Notes under the pieces: generated by a model
What the model was told of the DNA's origin: nothing
The model's input: the letters and a program-made list of their open reading frames with translations, nothing else
Database searches by the model: none
Position numbers and translations under genes: made by a program
Shown here: positions 8,101-14,440 of the stretch, one piece after another
Layout: each line of letters opens with the position of its first letter
Numbering within the stretch: position 1 is the first letter of the stretch
From: Alphaproteobacteria bacterium
GTDB lineage: Bacteria > Pseudomonadota > Alphaproteobacteria > Puniceispirillales > Puniceispirillaceae
DNA length: 18,890 nt
Direction: 5' to 3'
Assembly (NCBI GenBank): GCA_011526395.1
Contig: WTHW01000267.1
Coordinates: 1-18,890 of the forward strand

Positions 8101-8298
8101 TTAGGCGTACGGAAGAAAGCGTTTTACGATACGGGCATCTGCATCACAAAGGATCATTGTGCCACGTGCTTGACGCTTCATTTTTTGTGAACGACGACGG
8201 AGGTTATGGCTCAAGAACGCTGCAGAGCCACGCACTTTACCATTTGCTGTTAAGCGGAAGCGCTTTTTTGCCCCGCTTTTTGTTTTCATCTTGGGCAT
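8101..8298 (-). CDS. rpmI: 50S ribosomal protein L35
   Basis: A 65-residue basic L35 of standard length, beginning MPKMKTKSGAKKRF and containing the family segments FRLTANGKVRG, SHNLRRRSQKMKR and the end DARIVKRFLPYA. It is a small protein of the large ribosomal subunit. The start has a GAGGAT Shine-Dalgarno a few bases upstream. It is followed by rplT after 12 bases. It is separated from infC by a hairpin-rich 173-base leader, the region where L20 autoregulation acts in E. coli and Bacillus. Whether L20 binds here cannot be judged from the sequence alone. Confidence 0.98.
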   Translation of the reverse strand: MPKMKTKSGAKKRFRLTANGKVRGSAAFLSHNLRRRSQKMKRQARGTMILCDADARIVKRFLPYA

Positions 8299-8326
8299 TT
8301 CATCCTCACTTTAATCAAGGGTTAAT

Positions 8327-8343
8327 GATTGCCAATGGCAATC
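8327..8343 (-). other. hairpin in the rpmI 5' leader
   Basis: GATTGCC and GGCAATC form a perfect 7-bp stem with a 3-base loop, about 29 bases before the rpmI start. No T-tract follows on the minus strand, so it is an mRNA leader structure rather than a terminator. It could take part in control of L35 and L20 translation; that is inference. Confidence 0.45.
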
Positions 8344-8403
8344 TTCAATCAACCGGTTAGGCAGCCCGAATAACATAGCCTAGACCAGTCGTTATTTTTT
8401 GAA

Positions 8404-8425
8404 CGCTCATCTATAGTCATGAGCG
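8404..8425 (-). other. hairpin with CTATAG in the loop, infC-rpmI spacer
   Basis: CGCTCAT pairs with ATGAGCG (7 bp) around an 8-base loop. On the minus strand the loop contains CTATAG, a self-complementary hexamer that recurs in the hairpin next to the infC stop (8460-8465). The two copies could therefore pair with each other. On the minus strand an A-rich tract follows, so it is not a terminator for infC. Confidence 0.45.
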
Positions 8426-8438
8426 CGCACAAAAGCAA
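8410..8438 (-). promoter_or_regulatory. candidate internal promoter for rpmI-rplT
   Basis: On the minus strand TTGCTT (8438-8433) is followed after 17 bases by TATAGA (8415-8410). Spacing is ideal but the hexamers are imperfect, and the elements overlap the hairpin at 8404-8425. The 173-base spacer would suit an internal promoter. Weak evidence. Confidence 0.2.
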
Positions 8439-8444
8439 TAGTTT

Positions 8445-8464
8445 TATAGCATTTAATTGCTATA
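8445..8464 (-). other. hairpin just after the infC stop codon
   Basis: TATAGCA pairs with TGCTATA (7 bp) over a 6-base loop, starting 7 bases after the infC stop. Its AGCAAT can alternatively pair with ATTGCT at 8434-8439, giving a competing structure. Only a 4-base T run (8431-8434 on the minus strand) comes near, so at most it is a weak terminator. Confidence 0.4.
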
Positions 8465-8471
8465 GAGCGGC

Positions 8472-9008
8472 TTAACGAGGTGCGATCACCATGATCATCT
8501 GACGGCCTTCCATCTTTGGCATGGCCTCAACCTTGGCGACCTCGTCAATCTCGGTGCGCACACGCTCTAGAAGTTGTGAGCCAAGCTCAACATGCGCCAT
8601 TTCACGTCCGCGGAAACGCAATGTCACTTTGACCTTGTCGCCAGCGGCAAGGAATTTATTCACAGCACGCATTTTCACCTGATAATCATGATCGTCAATA
8701 TTTGGACGAAGCTTGATTTCTTTAACTTCAATCACCTTTTGCTTTTTACGTGCTTCATTGGCACGTTTTTGCGCTTGGTATTTGAATTTACCATAATCAA
8801 GGATTTTACATACAGGTGGTTCTGCATTTGGCTGAAGCTCTACGAGGTCTAGGCCAGCATCAAATGCTTTTTGAAGTGCATCAGTGATTGATAAAACACC
8901 GAGCTGCTCGCCTTCTTGGTCAATACATCTGACTGATGTTGCTCTTATGGCTTCGTTGATACGCGGACCTGAATTTGCGGGCGGCGCATCTTGTCTTGAA
9001 CGTGCTAT
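8472..9008 (-). CDS. infC: translation initiation factor IF-3, with an AUA start
   Basis: IF3 binds the 30S subunit, prevents premature 50S joining and rejects wrong start codons. From 9008 the product is 178 residues, typical in size. The N-terminal domain contains GPRINEAIRA and LQKAFDAGLDLVEL with PPVCKILDYGKFKYQ. A basic linker follows (QKRANEARKKQK). The C-terminal domain starts at VIEVKEIKLRP and contains FRGREMAH. No ATG, GTG, TTG or CTG is in frame before a GTG at 8735, which lies at the linker/C-domain boundary and would lose the N-domain. The frame is closed upstream by TAG at 9018-9020, inside the Shine-Dalgarno AGGAG (9019-9015). Of the remaining codons, ATA (9008-9006), 6 bases after AGGAG, has the right spacing and gives the family-like MAR start. 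ATC at 9014-9012 abuts the Shine-Dalgarno. Autorepression by IF3 is therefore expected. Confidence 0.95.
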   Translation of the reverse strand: MARSRQDAPPANSGPRINEAIRATSVRCIDQEGEQLGVLSITDALQKAFDAGLDLVELQPNAEPPVCKILDYGKFKYQAQKRANEARKKQKVIEVKEIKLRPNIDDHDYQVKMRAVNKFLAAGDKVKVTLRFRGREMAHVELGSQLLERVRTEIDEVAKVEAMPKMEGRQMIMVIAPR

Positions 9009-9031
9009 GAGGATCTCCTATCTCTATTATA
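9006..9031 (-). promoter_or_regulatory. infC translation start region and candidate -10 box
   Basis: Minus-strand order: TATAAT (9031-9026), then AGGAG (9019-9015) overlapping an in-frame UAG, then a 6-base spacer, then the AUA start (9008-9006). TATAAT is a perfect -10 but lacks a clear -35, and would leave only about 10 bases of leader, so the promoter call is weak. The Shine-Dalgarno call is good and decides the start. Confidence 0.55.
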
Positions 9032-9038
9032 GCTGCAT

Positions 9039-9065
9039 AATAAACAGGGGCGAAAATTCACCCCT
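9039..9065 (-). terminator. probable terminator after thrS
   Basis: On the minus strand AGGGGTG (9065-9059) pairs with CGCCCCT (9052-9046), including one G-T pair, over a loop of AATTTT. GTTTATT follows. It lies about 60 bases after the thrS stop and before infC. The U-tract is broken, so termination may be partial, allowing some thrS-infC readthrough. Confidence 0.5.
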
Positions 9066-9123
9066 ATTTTTACGTTACGATATCATCTTTACTGCGAAAA
9101 ATCATAAAACTCAAGCAAATGCA

Positions 9124-11049
9124 CTAGTTTTTGCGCAAATCAGGCGCAAGCGCTTCTTCTGCAATTTGTGCCATAGCCTCTGCTAGCGGTAAAATCGTCT
9201 GCTCTTGAGAGCCAAGACGGCGAATAGCCACTGTGCCTGCCTCAGCTTCACGCTCACCAACAGCGATGATAACTGGGATTTTACCAGTGCTATGTTCGCG
9301 GATTTTATAGCCAATTTTCTCGTTACGTGTGTCAATTTCCACACGAAGTCCAGCATCCTTTGCTGCCTCAACAACAGCATGAGCATAGTCATTTGCATTT
9401 GCTGTGATAGGCGCCACCACCATTTGCACAGGGGCTAGCCATAGCGGGAAGCGACCTGAATATTGCTCAATCAAAATGCCAATCCAGCGTTCCATTGAAC
9501 CCAAAATAGCGCGGTGCAACATCACAGGGCGATAGCGTGAGCCATCTTCACCAACATATTCAGCGTCAAGACGCTCTGGTAGAACGAAGTCAACCTGCAA
9601 AGTACCACATTGCCAATCACGGCCAATTGCATCTGTTAGAACAAATTCCAGCTTTGGCCCATAAAAAGCGCCCTCACCCGGATTTAGCTTTGTCTCCAAG
9701 CCAGCTGCTTTGGTTGCATCGGTAAGCGCTGCTTCAGCTTTGTCCCACACAGCATCTTCACCAGCGCGCACGTCTGGACGGTCAGAGAATTTAACGCGCA
9801 CCTCAGTGAATCCAAAATCAGCATAGATATCTTGAAGCAAGCTACAGAAAGCCACTGATTCAGATGTGATTTGATCTTCAGTACAGAAAATATGTGCATC
9901 ATCTTGTGTAAAGGCACGCACACGCATAATGCCATGCAAAGCACCTGATGGCTCATTACGATGACAGCTTCCAAATTCAGCCATGCGAAGTGGTAAATCG
10001 CGATAGGATTTCACACCTTGACGATAAATTTGAACATGTCCCGGGCAATTCATCGGCTTTAGTGCCAATGTGCGGTCATCTTCTGAATGGGCTGTGAACA
10101 TATTGTCACCAAATTTATCCCAATGCCCAGATGCTTCCCACAAGCTACGGTCAATTAGTTGCGGTGTTTTCACTTCACCATAGCCAGCTGCATCAAGACG
10201 GCGGCGCATATATTGCTCAATCTGGCGATATAAAACCCACCCACGCTGGTGCCAGAACACTGAACCGGTGGCTTCTTCTTGCATATGGAACAAATCAAGC
10301 GCGCGGCCTAGCTTTCTGTGGTCACGCTTTTCAGCCTCTTCAAGCATATGCAAATAAGCATTTAGATCTTTTTCTGTTAGCCATGCAGTGCCATAGATGC
10401 GTTGCAACATAGGCTTGGTTGAATCACCGCGCCAATAAGCACCAGCTACCTTCATGATCTTAAAGGCATGACCTGCTCTGCCAGTTGATGGCAAATGCGG
10501 GCCGCGACATAAATCAATGAAGTTGCCTTGTGTATAATGGCTGACTGTCTCGCCTTGCGGGATTGATTCTACAAGCTCAACTTTAAAAGGCTCATTCTTC
10601 TCTTTGTAAAAAGCGACAGCTTCATCACGTGACCATGTGCCACGTACAATCTCTTCGTCTCTGTCAACGATTTCATGCATACGCTTTTCAATCGCTTCAA
10701 GGTCTTCTGGCGTGAATGAGGTCTCGCGATAAAAATCGTAATAGAACCCATTTTCAATCGCTGGCCCAATAGTGACTTGTGTTTCAGGGAATAACTCCAG
10801 CACAGCCTCTGCCATGATATGCGCGCAATCATGACGTACTAGCTCTAGCGCGTCTTCATCACGATTTGTGATCAGGCGTATCGCGGCATCTTGTGAGATA
10901 GGACGTGTTAGGTCCCACGGCTCATCATCCACATAAGCGCCCATTGCCGCTTTCGCGAGACCAGCGCCGATTGATGCTGCCACCTCGTAAGGTGTTACAT
11001 CATTGTCAAAGTTTTTTACCGAACCATCTGGCAAGGAAATCGCAGGCAT
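9124..11049 (-). CDS. thrS: threonyl-tRNA synthetase
   Basis: A 641-residue class II synthetase that charges tRNA-Thr; full length. Domains: N-terminal TGS (about 1-62); editing domain (about 63-225), with the HxxxH pair His73 and His77 and the FIDLCRGPH segment (Cys181, His185) that removes Ser from tRNA-Thr; catalytic core with Cys335 in MNCPGH, motif 2 around FGSCHRNEPSGALHG (359 onward) and His386; and a C-terminal anticodon-binding domain from about 540. Cys335, His386 and the later His of the LHRAILGS motif are the expected zinc ligands that recognise threonine. The start has only a weak Shine-Dalgarno (GGA about 9 bases upstream). The glycosyltransferase gene lies 72 bases upstream on the same strand and infC is downstream. 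I found no clear operator hairpin in the thrS leader. Confidence 0.98.
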   Translation of the reverse strand: MPAISLPDGSVKNFDNDVTPYEVAASIGAGLAKAAMGAYVDDEPWDLTRPISQDAAIRLITNRDEDALELVRHDCAHIMAEAVLELFPETQVTIGPAIENGFYYDFYRETSFTPEDLEAIEKRMHEIVDRDEEIVRGTWSRDEAVAFYKEKNEPFKVELVESIPQGETVSHYTQGNFIDLCRGPHLPSTGRAGHAFKIMKVAGAYWRGDSTKPMLQRIYGTAWLTEKDLNAYLHMLEEAEKRDHRKLGRALDLFHMQEEATGSVFWHQRGWVLYRQIEQYMRRRLDAAGYGEVKTPQLIDRSLWEASGHWDKFGDNMFTAHSEDDRTLALKPMNCPGHVQIYRQGVKSYRDLPLRMAEFGSCHRNEPSGALHGIMRVRAFTQDDAHIFCTEDQITSESVAFCSLLQDIYADFGFTEVRVKFSDRPDVRAGEDAVWDKAEAALTDATKAAGLETKLNPGEGAFYGPKLEFVLTDAIGRDWQCGTLQVDFVLPERLDAEYVGEDGSRYRPVMLHRAILGSMERWIGILIEQYSGRFPLWLAPVQMVVAPITANANDYAHAVVEAAKDAGLRVEIDTRNEKIGYKIREHSTGKIPVIIAVGEREAEAGTVAIRRLGSQEQTILPLAEAMAQIAEEALAPDLRKN

Positions 11050-11121
11050 TTTTGTTATTCCAGTTACAAATTTTAATGTTTGGGGAGTTTATTAAAGTTA
11101 GTCCAATAAAACAAGATGCCA

Positions 11122-12312
11122 TCATGAACGCGATAATAGCGCATTATAGATGGCAATGGTTTTCTGACACATGATGGATATTGTGAACTCATTGCGGATA
11201 TGCTCGCTTGCCACAGTCGCAAAGTTTTTACGTTGCCGTGGGCCCAAAGCCAGCGCTTGTTGAATTTTCTTTGCAAGGCTATCAGCGTCATTTGGCTGTG
11301 CCAAGAAACCTGTTTTGCCATCAGTGATAGATTCCATGGCGCCGCCATGATCAAAAGCAACAACAGGACGTCCCATTGCCTGTGCCTCAATCGCAACACG
11401 CCCAAAGGGTTCTGGTTCAATTGAGGGCATCACAACCACATCAGCTAGCATTAACGCGGCTGGCATATCAGTTGATTTTTCAGCCAAACGCACGACTGAA
11501 TCCAACCCAAGTTGCGATACACGCCTCTCAATCTGTGCGTAGAATTTCTCCTTCGCATCAGCAATGCCAAGCAAGACAAGTGTAAAATCTCTATTTTCCA
11601 TTTTAGAGACAGCTTGCAATAAAATATCATGCCCTTTCCATGGGGTCGGGCGCGCTGGCATCATCACTACTGGCTTATCATCTGGCAGTGCTAACCTTGT
11701 TGCCTCATTGATGATTCGGCCTTGCTTTACAACTGAAGCATCGAAATATTCAAGATCAACACCGCGATGAATGACTGTCAATTTTTCAGACACGTCTATT
11801 TTGGTATAATGACGTTCAATAAGTGATTTGACATAATCTGAGATGGCGATGATATGATCAGATGTCAGCATCTTTTGGTTATAGAGACGCTTTACAAACC
11901 CTGTTGCGGCAAATTTACCATGAATTGTTGATACTGTTTTCATGCCAAGTGATTTTGCCACTGGCAAGGCAATCCATGCAGGCGCTCGTGACCTTACATG
12001 CACAATATCAACTTCATATTCACTTAAGATTTTGCGCAAATCTTTGCGCACTCTGCCCCACTTTAGGGGATTTTTCTGATGGACTGGCAATGTGATATGG
12101 ATGGCGCCAATACGCTGTAATTGGGCGACCAGATGACCACCTGAGCTGATAACAATCGCTTTACCGCCAGCGGCAATAATTGCTTTGGCCACTTCAACAG
12201 TGCCGCGCTCAACACCGCCGACATTTAATGCTGGCAAAATTTGCGCAATGACTGGCTGGCGGATGGCGTCCGCTTCACTTTTATGTGAGGAGCTAGATAT
12301 AAAATTTGTCAT
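11122..12312 (-). CDS. GT4-type glycosyltransferase (cell envelope)
   Basis: A 396-residue GT-B-fold retaining glycosyltransferase of the GT4 group. The N-terminal Rossmann domain has the acceptor-side loop LNVGGVERG (about 29-37) after a polar, Ser-rich start. The C-terminal, sugar-nucleotide-binding domain has ARPTPWKGHD (220-229; Arg221 and Lys226 expected at the diphosphate) and the EX7E motif, Glu301 to Glu309, in EPFGRVAIEAQAMG, followed by VVAFDHGGAMESI. No signal peptide or membrane helix is evident, so it is probably a cytosolic or membrane-associated enzyme. Donor and acceptor cannot be read from the sequence; LPS core or exopolysaccharide synthesis is the usual role of such genes, but no polysaccharide gene is adjacent. 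The ATG start is plausible, with a weak Shine-Dalgarno. It is divergent from the hydrolase and may be cotranscribed with thrS. Confidence 0.9.
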   Translation of the reverse strand: MTNFISSSSHKSEADAIRQPVIAQILPALNVGGVERGTVEVAKAIIAAGGKAIVISSGGHLVAQLQRIGAIHITLPVHQKNPLKWGRVRKDLRKILSEYEVDIVHVRSRAPAWIALPVAKSLGMKTVSTIHGKFAATGFVKRLYNQKMLTSDHIIAISDYVKSLIERHYTKIDVSEKLTVIHRGVDLEYFDASVVKQGRIINEATRLALPDDKPVVMMPARPTPWKGHDILLQAVSKMENRDFTLVLLGIADAKEKFYAQIERRVSQLGLDSVVRLAEKSTDMPAALMLADVVVMPSIEPEPFGRVAIEAQAMGRPVVAFDHGGAMESITDGKTGFLAQPNDADSLAKKIQQALALGPRQRKNFATVASEHIRNEFTISIMCQKTIAIYNALLSRS

Positions 12313-12345
12313 TGCGAAAACACCAAATTATGTTTGAGCGTAATA

Positions 12346-12362
12346 CTATGTAAGCAACATAG
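12346..12362. other. inverted repeat in the divergent spacer
   Basis: CTATGT and ACATAG are separated by 5 bases, in the 97-base spacer between the glycosyltransferase and hydrolase genes. It could be a small operator for the divergent pair or chance in AT-rich DNA. I found no convincing promoter pair; TATATT at about 12379-12384 could be a -10 for the hydrolase. Confidence 0.25.
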
Positions 12363-12409
12363 CATGATGGCGCAATGATATATTGTTTTATAGCTGAGGA
12401 TAAATCGCA

Positions 12410-13159
12410 ATGAAGACCGAATATCTTACAAACTCTGATGGCCAAAGGCTCGCTTATCAAAAACATGATGGCAATGGGCCCACAATTGTGTTTCTAGCTG
12501 GTCATGGCTCAGATATGTTTGGCTCAAAAGCAGAAGCCTTGGCAGAATATTGCCTATCAGCAAATAAGAGCTTTTTGCGATTTGACTATTCAGGTCATGG
12601 ATTAAGCGATGGTGAGATGATGGATGGCACCATCAGCTCTTGGACAAATGATGCCCTATTTATGATAGATGAAAAAACAAGCGGTGATGTCATATTGGTT
12701 GGCTCATCACTTGGTGGCTGGATCATGCTGAATGTCGCAAAACAAAGACAAGACCGCATTACAGGATGTGTAGGCATAGCCGCGGCACCAGATTTCACAG
12801 AAACGCTAATTTGGGACTCTCTAAGCCCGGAGCAACAGCATCAAATGGAACAAGATGGCTTTATTGCTCTTCCAAATCCTTATGCTGATGAGGATGTGAT
12901 TTACCCTTACAGCCTGATAACTGATGGGCGGGATAATCTGCTTCTTGATAAGCCGTTGGCAATTGATTGCCCTGTTATCCTCAATCAAGGGATGCAAGAT
13001 CATGAGGTGCCTTGGCAAACAGCGAACCAGATTGCACTTGCGCTGACTTCAGATGATGTGACAGTGCAGCTTGTGAAGTCAGCTGGTCATCGCTTTTCAA
13101 CTGAGTCAGAAATATCGTTGATACTTCGCTCTGTTGAGGATGTGCTTGGGCGCCAATAG
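12410..13159 (+). CDS. alpha/beta hydrolase, serine esterase/thioesterase type
   Basis: A 249-residue alpha/beta hydrolase of the single-domain size. The nucleophile elbow is GSSLGG (98-103) with Ser100. The likely acid is Asp197 in GMQDHEVP and the base is His227 in SAGHRFS, so the triad is complete. The oxyanion loop is LAGHGSDM (His32-Gly33), and the RFDYSGHGLSDG segment (about 57-68) is typical of small-molecule esterases and acyl-thioesterases. The overall layout resembles the ABHD10-like group that hydrolyses S-acyl or ester bonds; the substrate is unknown. No signal peptide is seen, so it should be cytosolic. A GAGGA Shine-Dalgarno lies about 9 bases before the ATG. It stands alone on this strand and ends 4 bases from the convergent GST gene with no terminator between them. 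Confidence 0.9.
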   Translation: MKTEYLTNSDGQRLAYQKHDGNGPTIVFLAGHGSDMFGSKAEALAEYCLSANKSFLRFDYSGHGLSDGEMMDGTISSWTNDALFMIDEKTSGDVILVGSSLGGWIMLNVAKQRQDRITGCVGIAAAPDFTETLIWDSLSPEQQHQMEQDGFIALPNPYADEDVIYPYSLITDGRDNLLLDKPLAIDCPVILNQGMQDHEVPWQTANQIALALTSDDVTVQLVKSAGHRFSTESEISLILRSVEDVLGRQ

Positions 13160-13163
13160 CTGG

Positions 13164-13832
13164 CTAGAAATCAAGTTCAGCGTAATCTTTAGATGGCGGC
13201 ATGCCAACCAGCCTGTCAGCAAGCAGCGGGCGGAAAGAGGGGCGTGATTTCATTTTCATATACCATGATTTTAAATCACCATATTTGTCCCATGCCACAT
13301 CACCAAAATAATCCAAAACTGATAAATGCGCGGCGGCATTTAAATCAGCCAAGGTTAGCCTGTCTCCGGCTAGCCAATCATGGCGCGATAACAACCAATT
13401 CACATATCCTAAGTGAATATGTGCATTCGCAACAGCGGCGCGAATGATATCAGATGAGACTGACTGGCCTTTGACGAAGCGTTTCGTTACGCGCTCTGAG
13501 AAAAGAGGCGCGCCAACTTCGTGGGTGAATTTGGTATCAAACCAGCTTATGAGCCTTCTGATTTCAGCACGCTCTTCAGCGGTTCCTTGCAGAAGAAACG
13601 CATCATCACGCACTTCTTCTACCCATTCACTTATGACACGCGCACCGCAATAGACGCCGTTTGAGGCATCATCTAGCACTGGCAATTCACCTGCGGGATT
13701 TAGCTTTAATAGCGTGTCGTTTCGCTCCCAAGGCTGGCAGATACGAAGATCGAGGTCAGACTTATATTCTCCCAAAATCAGCCGGACGAAACGTGATTCT
13801 GGCGCTAATGGGAAATGATATAAAATGGGCAT
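13164..13832 (-). CDS. glutathione S-transferase family protein
   Basis: A 222-residue two-domain GST-like protein. The N-terminal thioredoxin fold (about 1-80) includes LNPAGELPVLDD with the expected cis-proline Pro51, which positions the glutathione backbone. The alpha-helical C-domain has the N-capping box GDRLTLADLNAAAH (156-169; Thr160 and Asp163) that stabilises the fold. A Ser at position 13 (FPLAPESRFVR) is the only early catalytic candidate and is not in a textbook motif, so transferase activity is uncertain; many bacterial family members are binding or reductase-type proteins. It is downstream of the GNAT gene (77-base gap) on the same strand. The Shine-Dalgarno is weak. Confidence 0.9.
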   Translation of the reverse strand: MPILYHFPLAPESRFVRLILGEYKSDLDLRICQPWERNDTLLKLNPAGELPVLDDASNGVYCGARVISEWVEEVRDDAFLLQGTAEERAEIRRLISWFDTKFTHEVGAPLFSERVTKRFVKGQSVSSDIIRAAVANAHIHLGYVNWLLSRHDWLAGDRLTLADLNAAAHLSVLDYFGDVAWDKYGDLKSWYMKMKSRPSFRPLLADRLVGMPPSKDYAELDF

Positions 13833-13909
13833 GATGTTGCGGAAATCTTTTACAAAATGAACAAATTATTGAAATGCGAGGCGAAAAGAGCCACACCCGC
13901 CCGCGCAGT

Positions 13910-14437
13910 TTATACCTGTTCATTTGTAATTGGCAAGATCGCCTGTTTGGTAAGCAAGCGCGGCTTGTCTTTACCAAACCACTTGATTTGCAATCTTTCT
14001 GCTTCGATGAAACCAGGCCATAAAAAGGCATCAAGGCTTGCAGGCACAAAGCCAAATCGTGGGTAATAATCAGGCTCGCCAGATATGAGCGTAAAATCAT
14101 AATCAAGGCGTGACGCCACCTCAAGACTGTGAGAGACAAGCGCCTTGCCAAAGCCCCTGCCCTTATGGCGCGGGTCAATTGCCAATGGACCCAAGAGAAG
14201 CTGTCTCTTTCCAGCAACCATAATCGGCCAATATCTGATTGAGCCAACAACTTCATCATCCAACTGCATGACAAAACATAAATCAGCCACAGGATGGCAG
14301 AGCCGCAAATGACGCACAGACCTGTTATGGCGAGCTTCGCCAAAAGCAACAGCCATCAATTGCTCGATGGCTGCTGTATCTTTGGGGGTCTCTAGGCGGA
14401 TGGTGTTTGCCAATGATCTGCCAGACTTATCTGTCAT
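13910..14437 (-). CDS. GNAT-family N-acetyltransferase (YhbS-like)
   Basis: A 175-residue single-domain GCN5-related N-acetyltransferase. Motif A is clear: LLGPLAIDPRHKGRGFGKAL (81-100), with RHKGRG (90-95) forming the acetyl-CoA pyrophosphate loop. The later GEPDYYPRFGFVPA segment (120-133) is typical of YhbS-like proteins. The acceptor (small molecule, protein or RNA) is not predictable. The ATG is 3 bases after the gltB stop, and its ribosome-binding sequence (AGGATAAGG) lies across the gltB end, so translation is probably coupled to gltB. gltD does not occupy this downstream position. Confidence 0.92.
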   Translation of the reverse strand: MTDKSGRSLANTIRLETPKDTAAIEQLMAVAFGEARHNRSVRHLRLCHPVADLCFVMQLDDEVVGSIRYWPIMVAGKRQLLLGPLAIDPRHKGRGFGKALVSHSLEVASRLDYDFTLISGEPDYYPRFGFVPASLDAFLWPGFIEAERLQIKWFGKDKPRLLTKQAILPITNEQV

Positions 14438-14440
14438 GCC

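Noticed and set aside
8472..8735. An 87-residue gene starting at GTG 8735
   Set aside because: It is only the C-terminal half of IF3; the frame continues upstream into a full, conserved IF3 N-domain.
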